DNA from: SIG588 sp045533175
Lineage (GTDB): Bacteria; Bacillota; Clostridia; Oscillospirales; Acutalibacteraceae
Reading direction: 5' to 3'
Length of the DNA stretch: 26,242 nt
Assembly (NCBI GenBank): GCA_045533175.1
Contig: JAZSHJ010000023.1
Location: 1-26,242 of the forward strand
Within the stretch, counting starts at the first letter, position 1. The number at the start of each line of letters is the position of its first letter. Made by a program: the position numbers and the translations under genes. The notes under the pieces are model-generated. The model saw nothing but the letters and a program-made list of their open reading frames with translations. It searched no databases and was not told the DNA's origin. Below, piece after piece: positions 21,614 to 26,242 of this stretch.

Positions 21614-22429
21614 TCAGATCACCTTCGGTAACAAATGATTGAGCGCGATCAACAGCACGATCGCAAACAGCATCACCAGCATGGCAAGCCAGTCACCCCA
21701 CCGCAGTTTCAACTGCTTCATGCGGGTGCGCCCTTCCCCGCCGCGGTAACAGCGGCACTCCATCGCGAGCGCCAGTTCGTATGCCCGCCGAAAGGAGGAC
21801 GCAAACAGCGGAATCAACACGGGAAGCAGAGCACGGATGCGTTTCACCAACCCGCCCGATTCCATGTCCGCCCCGCGCGCCTTTTGTGCCGACATGATCT
21901 TGTCCGTTTCCTCAATGAGGGTGGGAATAAAGCGCAAGGCAATGGTCATCATCATGGCCAGTTCATGCACATTCAACCGCAACACCTTCAGCGGGGAAAA
22001 CAAACGCTCGATCGCATCGGTGAGCGCCGTGGGGGTGGTGGTGTAGGTGAGCAGAGAACTGCCCACGATCAAACAAAGAATACGCAAAATGATAAACGCG
22101 GTTTTGATAAGTCCGCTGTCGGTCACGGTGAAGATCCACCACGACCACAACACCGCACCGTCGGTGTTATAAAACAGATTCAGCGCGGCGGTGAGCGTCA
22201 CCAAAAACAAAATCGGTTTCACGCTCTTCCAAATCATCGTAAGCGGAATGCGCGCCAGCATATATGCCGCCGCCAACAGCACCACCGCCGCCGCCAGTCC
22301 CACCCACGTTTTGGGCAGAAACAGCGCCACGATATACGCCACCGTAAGAATCAGTTTCACACGCGGATCCAGCCGATGCATCGGGGAAGAGATCGGGAAA
22401 TACTGCCCGATGGTGATATCACGCAGCAT
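21614..22429 (-). CDS. ecfT: ECF transporter transmembrane component EcfT
   Basis: Membrane scaffold of the energy-coupling-factor complex, linking the two ATPases to interchangeable substrate-binding S components for vitamins and metals. The 271 residues include several helices, and the two coupling motifs that contact the ATPases are visible in AQKARGADM (about 189-197) and AMECRCYRG (about 228-236). ATG 22429 has GGAGG just upstream, overlapping the stop of ecfA2. Order and spacing with the ATPase genes indicate one transcript. No S component is encoded in the window, so this is likely a shared group II module. Confidence 0.95.
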   Translation of the reverse strand: MLRDITIGQYFPISSPMHRLDPRVKLILTVAYIVALFLPKTWVGLAAAVVLLAAAYMLARIPLTMIWKSVKPILFLVTLTAALNLFYNTDGAVLWSWWIFTVTDSGLIKTAFIILRILCLIVGSSLLTYTTTPTALTDAIERLFSPLKVLRLNVHELAMMMTIALRFIPTLIEETDKIMSAQKARGADMESGGLVKRIRALLPVLIPLFASSFRRAYELALAMECRCYRGGEGRTRMKQLKLRWGDWLAMLVMLFAIVLLIALNHLLPKVI

Positions 22430-22431
22430 CG

Positions 22432-23295
22432 TTACCCCTCCTTCCCGCGAACCAGACGAGGGGACAGCCGTGCCACCGCTTGTTCCACGGTGTACACGTT
22501 TTCGCCCACGTCGAAGCCGCGTTCACGCAGGCCCATAAACACCCGCGTGACGGCGGGAATGGACAAGCCGATCTCTCGCAATTGTGCCGCGCGGGAAAAC
22601 ACCGCTGCCGTTTCGTCATACATCGCCACACGGCCGCCGTTCATCACCAACACCCGATCGGCCACGCGGGCAACATCCTCCATGCGGTGGGAAACCAACA
22701 GCACGGTACAGCCGCTTTCCTGCTGATATTCTTTCACCTGCCGCAACAGATGTTCCTGTCCCGCGGGATCGAGCCCCGCTGTGGGTTCGTCCAAAATAAG
22801 CACCTCGGGGCGCATCGCCATCACACCCGCCACCGCCGCGCGGCGCTTTTCGCCGCCCGACAGATCAAACGGGGATTTATCCAGCAATTCGGGCGACAAC
22901 CCGACAAACGCCGCCGCTTCGTTTACCCGTGCTTCGATCTCTGCATCATCCAATCCCATGTTGCGCGGGCCGAACGCGATATCCCGCCGCACCGTGTCCT
23001 CGAACAACTGGTGTTCGGGGTACTGGAACACCAGTCCCACACGGAAACGCACCTGCCGAATGGCTTTTGGATCTTTCCAAATGTCCTCGCCACCCAGCAA
23101 TACGCGGCCGGACGTGGGGCGCAACAACCCGTTAAAGTGCTGTATTAAGGTGGATTTGCCCGAGCCCGTGTGGCCGATAACGCCCACGAAACTACCCGCT
23201 TCCACCGCAAGCGACACATCCTTCACCGCCGCCCGTGCGGTCGGCAGACCGTCGGAATAGGCGTGGGTGAGGTTTTGGGTTTCCAAAATGGTCAT
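22432..23295 (-). CDS. ecfA2: ECF transporter ATPase EcfA2
   Basis: ABC ATPase of the energy-coupling factor module. Walker A is GHTGSGKST (41-49), the Q-loop lies in VFQYPEHQLF (about 89-98), the signature is LSGGE (145-149) and Walker B ends LILDE (Glu170). The Q-loop region with YPEHQLFEDTV and the GHTGSGKST form are characteristic of the EcfA2 type. At 287 residues it is normal. ATG 23295 has GGAG seven bases upstream, overlapping the end of ecfA1. It pairs with the next gene as a heterodimer. Confidence 0.94.
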   Translation of the reverse strand: MTILETQNLTHAYSDGLPTARAAVKDVSLAVEAGSFVGVIGHTGSGKSTLIQHFNGLLRPTSGRVLLGGEDIWKDPKAIRQVRFRVGLVFQYPEHQLFEDTVRRDIAFGPRNMGLDDAEIEARVNEAAAFVGLSPELLDKSPFDLSGGEKRRAAVAGVMAMRPEVLILDEPTAGLDPAGQEHLLRQVKEYQQESGCTVLLVSHRMEDVARVADRVLVMNGGRVAMYDETAAVFSRAAQLREIGLSIPAVTRVFMGLRERGFDVGENVYTVEQAVARLSPRLVRGKEG

Positions 23296-23299
23296 AAGC

Positions 23300-24145
23300 T
23301 TACTCCATCAAAGAGGCCAACGCCTCCACACATTCATCTACTGTAAGAACATCGGGGGGCAACGCCACACCCCGTTGCCGCAACAACCAACACAACTCGG
23401 TGGGTTGCGGAACATCCAACTGCAACGCGCGCATGCGCTCCACGTCCGCAAACACGTCACGCGGGGTACCGTCGGTTACGATGCGGCCACCGTCCATCAC
23501 CACCACACGGTCGGCGCGCACCGCTTCTTCCATGTAATGAGTAATCAGGATCACCGTCATCCCCTGTTCCCGGTTCAAACGGTGCACCGTATCCATCACT
23601 TCACGGCGACCTTGCGGATCCAACATGGCGGTGGGTTCATCCAGCACTAAACAGCGCGGTTGCATCGCCATCACGCCCGCGATCGCCACCCGTTGTTTTT
23701 GACCACCCGACAGTTTGTGCGGCGCATGGGAACGGAACTCCCACATATCCACCGCCCGCAATGCCGCTTCCACTCTTTGGCGGATTTCTTCGGGCGGCAC
23801 CCCCAAATTTTCGGGGCCGAACGCCACGTCTTCCTCCACCACGGTGGACACCAACTGGTTATCGGGATTTTGCAACACCATTCCCACCGTGCGACGAATA
23901 TCGTATTTGCGTTCCTCGTCGGCGGTATCCATGCCTTCCACCAGCACCTGCCCACCGCCGGGCAACAACAGCGCGTTGAACATCTTGGCCATGGTGGATT
24001 TGCCCGAACCGTTGTGGCCAAGCAACGCCACAAAACTGCCCTCTTTCACCGTAAGCGATACGCCGTGCAACACCTCACGCGGCAATTCGTCTTCGGCGGC
24101 ATAGGAAAAGGCCACCTGCCGTGCATCGATCATCGTTTGCGACAT
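23300..24145 (-). CDS. ecfA1: ECF transporter ATPase EcfA1
   Basis: Partner ABC ATPase of EcfA2. Walker A is GHNGSGKST (43-51), the Q-loop region is LQNPDNQLVSTVVEEDVAFG (91-110), the signature LSGGQ (145-149) and Walker B end VLDE (Glu170). The NPDNQ form is typical of EcfA1. The length is 281 residues. ATG 24145 has GGAG eight bases upstream, formed across the end of the methyltransferase gene, whose stop codon lies only one base away; translation is probably coupled. Confidence 0.94.
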   Translation of the reverse strand: MSQTMIDARQVAFSYAAEDELPREVLHGVSLTVKEGSFVALLGHNGSGKSTMAKMFNALLLPGGGQVLVEGMDTADEERKYDIRRTVGMVLQNPDNQLVSTVVEEDVAFGPENLGVPPEEIRQRVEAALRAVDMWEFRSHAPHKLSGGQKQRVAIAGVMAMQPRCLVLDEPTAMLDPQGRREVMDTVHRLNREQGMTVILITHYMEEAVRADRVVVMDGGRIVTDGTPRDVFADVERMRALQLDVPQPTELCWLLRQRGVALPPDVLTVDECVEALASLME

Positions 24146-24146
24146 C

Positions 24147-25013
24147 TTATTTACTCCTCCAACGTGCGGTGGAACCGCAGGGAAGCACCCATCCGTTCGC
24201 GGTCACCGGCAAGCCGATCTCATCGGCGTCGATGGTGCCGCCCAGTTTTTCGGGGATAAGTGCGTGCAAAATGTATTGCATCACCGACGGGGACAATCCC
24301 GTGGTGTAGGAGTTGATATAAAAGAACAGCGGCGTATCCGACAACAGCGACACGCAATCCCGCACCAGCGGGAAGATCTGCTCTTCCAATTTCCACACTT
24401 CGCCGTTCGGCCCGCGCCCGTAGGAGGGGGGGTCCATCAAAATGGCGTCGTATTTGTTGCCGCGGCGCTGTTCACGTTGCACAAACTTGCCGCAATCGTC
24501 CACCAGCCAACGCATCGGGCGATCGGCCAAACCGGATTCCACGGCATTTTCGCGCCCCCACGACACCATCCCGCGAGAGGCATCCACGTGTGTGACGTGC
24601 GCACCCGCCGCCACACACGCAAGCGTCGCGCCGCCCGTGTATCCAAACAGGTTCAACACCTTGATGGGACGCCCTGCCGTGCGGATCGCCTCGGCCATGT
24701 CTTCCCAGTTCACCGCCTGTTCGGGGAACAGCCCCGTGTGCTTAAATCCCATCGGTTTCAAATTGAAACGGAGATCTCCGTAACCGATCTGCCAACTATC
24801 GGGCAGGGGGCGCAAGGTTTCCCAATGCCCGCCGCCCGTGTTGGAACGGTGATACCGTGCGTGGGCGCGTTTCCATAACGGATGCGTCTTGGGGGTGTCC
24901 CACAGCACCTGCGGATCGGGACGGATCAAAATAAATTCGCCCCATCGCTCCAACCGTTCACCGCCGGATGCATCCAACAATTCATAGTCTACCCAGTTTT
25001 TTGCTGCTCTCAT
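24147..25013 (-). CDS. Class I SAM-dependent methyltransferase (RlmI/RlmK-like catalytic domain)
   Basis: A 288-residue Rossmann-fold methyltransferase. The SAM-binding motif is VLNLFGYTGG (119-128), followed by the acidic strand end THVDASRG (about 141-148), and the catalytic-loop motif is DPPSYGRG (194-201). This resembles the C-terminal domain of 23S rRNA methyltransferases of the RlmI/RlmK group, but the N-terminal PUA domain of those enzymes is missing; instead there is a short N-terminal domain with GEFILIRPDPQVLW. ATG 25013 lies five bases after the mutase-like gene. The target (rRNA, tRNA or protein) cannot be decided from sequence. Confidence 0.85.
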   Translation of the reverse strand: MRAAKNWVDYELLDASGGERLERWGEFILIRPDPQVLWDTPKTHPLWKRAHARYHRSNTGGGHWETLRPLPDSWQIGYGDLRFNLKPMGFKHTGLFPEQAVNWEDMAEAIRTAGRPIKVLNLFGYTGGATLACVAAGAHVTHVDASRGMVSWGRENAVESGLADRPMRWLVDDCGKFVQREQRRGNKYDAILMDPPSYGRGPNGEVWKLEEQIFPLVRDCVSLLSDTPLFFYINSYTTGLSPSVMQYILHALIPEKLGGTIDADEIGLPVTANGWVLPCGSTARWRSK

Positions 25014-25018
25014 ACCGT

Positions 25019-26242
25019 TCAGACTCCGATCGCTTTTTTCACGGTGTCCGCCAACGCGACAGCCACCCGATTGATATCGTCAAATTCGCGCCCTTCCACC
25101 ACAATGCGGATCAACGGCTCGGTTTCGGACGGACGCACCGTCACCCGCCCCTCGTTGCCGAGCGAAGCATCCGCTTGTGCAATGTATGCCTGCAAGGCGC
25201 TGTCCGCCACAAACGCCGCCTTGGCGTTCGCATCCGCTTTCACGGTGATCATCACTTGCGGTGAACGCGGCATCTGCGCTTCGATCGCAGAAAGTTTGCA
25301 CCCTTTTTCGCGGCACATGGCAAGCAGTTGCAGGGCGGTCAACTGGCCGTCTGCCGTGGTCGAATGAGCGTGTAACACAATGCTGCCCGTCGGCTCGCCG
25401 CCCAACGCACAGCCTGCAACGGCCATTTCTTCCGCCACCGCACGGCTGCCGGCCGCCGACGTGACCACGCGGTTCCCGTTTTCTTCACAGAAGCGGAAAA
25501 AGCCCAAATTGGAAAGCGCCGTGGCACAAACGGCATCCCCCGCAAGAGTGCCTTTTTCCTTTGCATCCAACGCAAAGGCCGCCAGTATACGATCACCGTC
25601 CAACAGATTGCCTTTTTCGTCCACCGCCACGCAACGCTCGCCGTCACCGTCGAACGCAATGCCGCCGAAGCATTTGTGCGTCTTGACGAATTCGACCAGT
25701 CCTTCCACGTGTGCCGTGCCGCACCCATCGTTGATGTTCACGCCGTCGGGCTGTGCGTTCAACATCAGCGGCTCGGCACCCAGATCGCGAAACACGCGCT
25801 GGGCCGTCACAGCCGCCGCACCGCACGCGGCATCCACTGCAATGCGCATACCGCGCAGATCCACAGGGGCAGTCGCGGTGAGATATTGCACGTAATCTTC
25901 CGCCGCACGCGGCTGTTCGATCACGGTGCCCACCTCTCCGCCGACGGGACAGGGCATCACCCCCGCGCCGTCCAGCATCACCGCTTCAATGCGGCTTTCC
26001 AGCGCCGAAGACTTTCGTCCTTCACCATCGAACACCTTGATACCGTTGTATTCACAAGGGGTGTGTGCCGCACCGATCATCACACCGCAATCTGAGCCCT
26101 GCGTGCGGGTGAGATACGCCACCGCAGGCGCGGGCACAACGCCGAGCACGTGCACCCGGGCTCCCACCGAGCAAAGCCCCGCCCCCACCGCGGCGGCGGT
26201 CATCACCGAGGGTCGGCGGGGATCCCCCCCCAGCAATACACA
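25019..26242 (-). CDS. Phosphoglucosamine mutase-like (alpha-D-phosphohexomutase) protein with altered active site, 5' end outside window
   Basis: Homologous to GlmM, which converts glucosamine-6-phosphate to glucosamine-1-phosphate for cell-wall precursor synthesis. All four domain signatures are recognisable but altered. The phosphoserine loop reads IGAAHTP where GlmM has ISASHNP, so the catalytic serine is alanine (codon 26066-26068). The metal loop reads DGDGER instead of DGDGDR (Glu codon 25637-25639). The sugar loop is GGEPTGS rather than the usual GGEQSGH form. The phosphate loop is RPSETEP instead of RPSGTEP. The reading frame is open throughout and about 40 N-terminal residues are missing at the window edge. 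It may be an inactive paralogue or have a changed role. It heads the visible part of the minus-strand gene run. Confidence 0.85.
   Translation of the reverse strand, partial: CVLLGGDPRRPSVMTAAAVGAGLCSVGARVHVLGVVPAPAVAYLTRTQGSDCGVMIGAAHTPCEYNGIKVFDGEGRKSSALESRIEAVMLDGAGVMPCPVGGEVGTVIEQPRAAEDYVQYLTATAPVDLRGMRIAVDAACGAAAVTAQRVFRDLGAEPLMLNAQPDGVNINDGCGTAHVEGLVEFVKTHKCFGGIAFDGDGERCVAVDEKGNLLDGDRILAAFALDAKEKGTLAGDAVCATALSNLGFFRFCEENGNRVVTSAAGSRAVAEEMAVAGCALGGEPTGSIVLHAHSTTADGQLTALQLLAMCREKGCKLSAIEAQMPRSPQVMITVKADANAKAAFVADSALQAYIAQADASLGNEGRVTVRPSETEPLIRIVVEGREFDDINRVAVALADTVKKAIGV

Overview
The window looks like chromosomal DNA of a Gram-positive, endospore-lineage anaerobe of the Clostridia, most likely an Oscillospirales/Ruminococcaceae-type gut bacterium. 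Reasons: HrcA/CIRCE-controlled groESL, an ECF transporter trio (ecfA1-ecfA2-ecfT) followed by truA, a ClpE-type unfoldase with an N-terminal zinc finger, SpoIID- and BofC-like sporulation-family domains, a DUF5711/CvpA pair, class B sortases with Thr-rich tails, and indolepyruvate:ferredoxin oxidoreductase. Base composition is GC-rich by eye, with strong Shine-Dalgarno sites throughout. I see no tRNA, rRNA, CRISPR array, IS element or phage gene. The lineage is inferred from gene content only.

Layout. (1) 1-1926, minus strand: a sodium:solute symporter followed by the start of iorA, with a promoter and structured leader in the 1927-2334 intergenic region. (2) 2242-4322, plus strand: promoter, CIRCE operator, groES, groEL, terminator. 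(3) 4330-7372, minus strand: a class A penicillin-binding protein followed by a cyclase-family hydrolase. (4) 7444-7788, plus strand: a small membrane-anchored protein with a BofC-like C-terminus. (5) 7864-15811, plus strand: a promoter, then nifS-type cysteine desulfurase, class B sortase, thiI, a very large fusion gene (CinA-like + transmembrane helix + catalytically degenerate sortase + Thr-rich linker + SpoIID), and an FMN reductase-like flavoprotein. The cluster ends at a 25-bp perfect hairpin terminator shared with the converging genes. (6) 26242-15883, minus strand: a tightly packed ten-gene run: phosphoglucosamine mutase-like, methyltransferase, ecfA1, ecfA2, ecfT, truA, DUF5711, cvpA-like, CDP-alcohol phosphatidyltransferase, clpE-like.

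How the genes fit together. NifS and ThiI form a conventional sulfur-relay pair for tRNA 4-thiouridine. The intervening sortase and the fusion downstream add a cell-envelope theme. The class A PBP, the sortase and the fusion all carry Thr-rich extracytoplasmic segments. The minus-strand run combines vitamin uptake, tRNA/rRNA modification, membrane lipid synthesis and protein quality control.

The most unusual item is the 1154-residue ORF at 11785-15249. It joins a cytoplasmic CinA/PncC-type module to an external pseudosortase (His and Cys replaced, Arg kept) and a SpoIID lytic transglycosylase domain. Its sortase part resembles the intact sortase two genes upstream. A second notable item is the phosphoglucosamine mutase-like gene, whose catalytic serine position is alanine.
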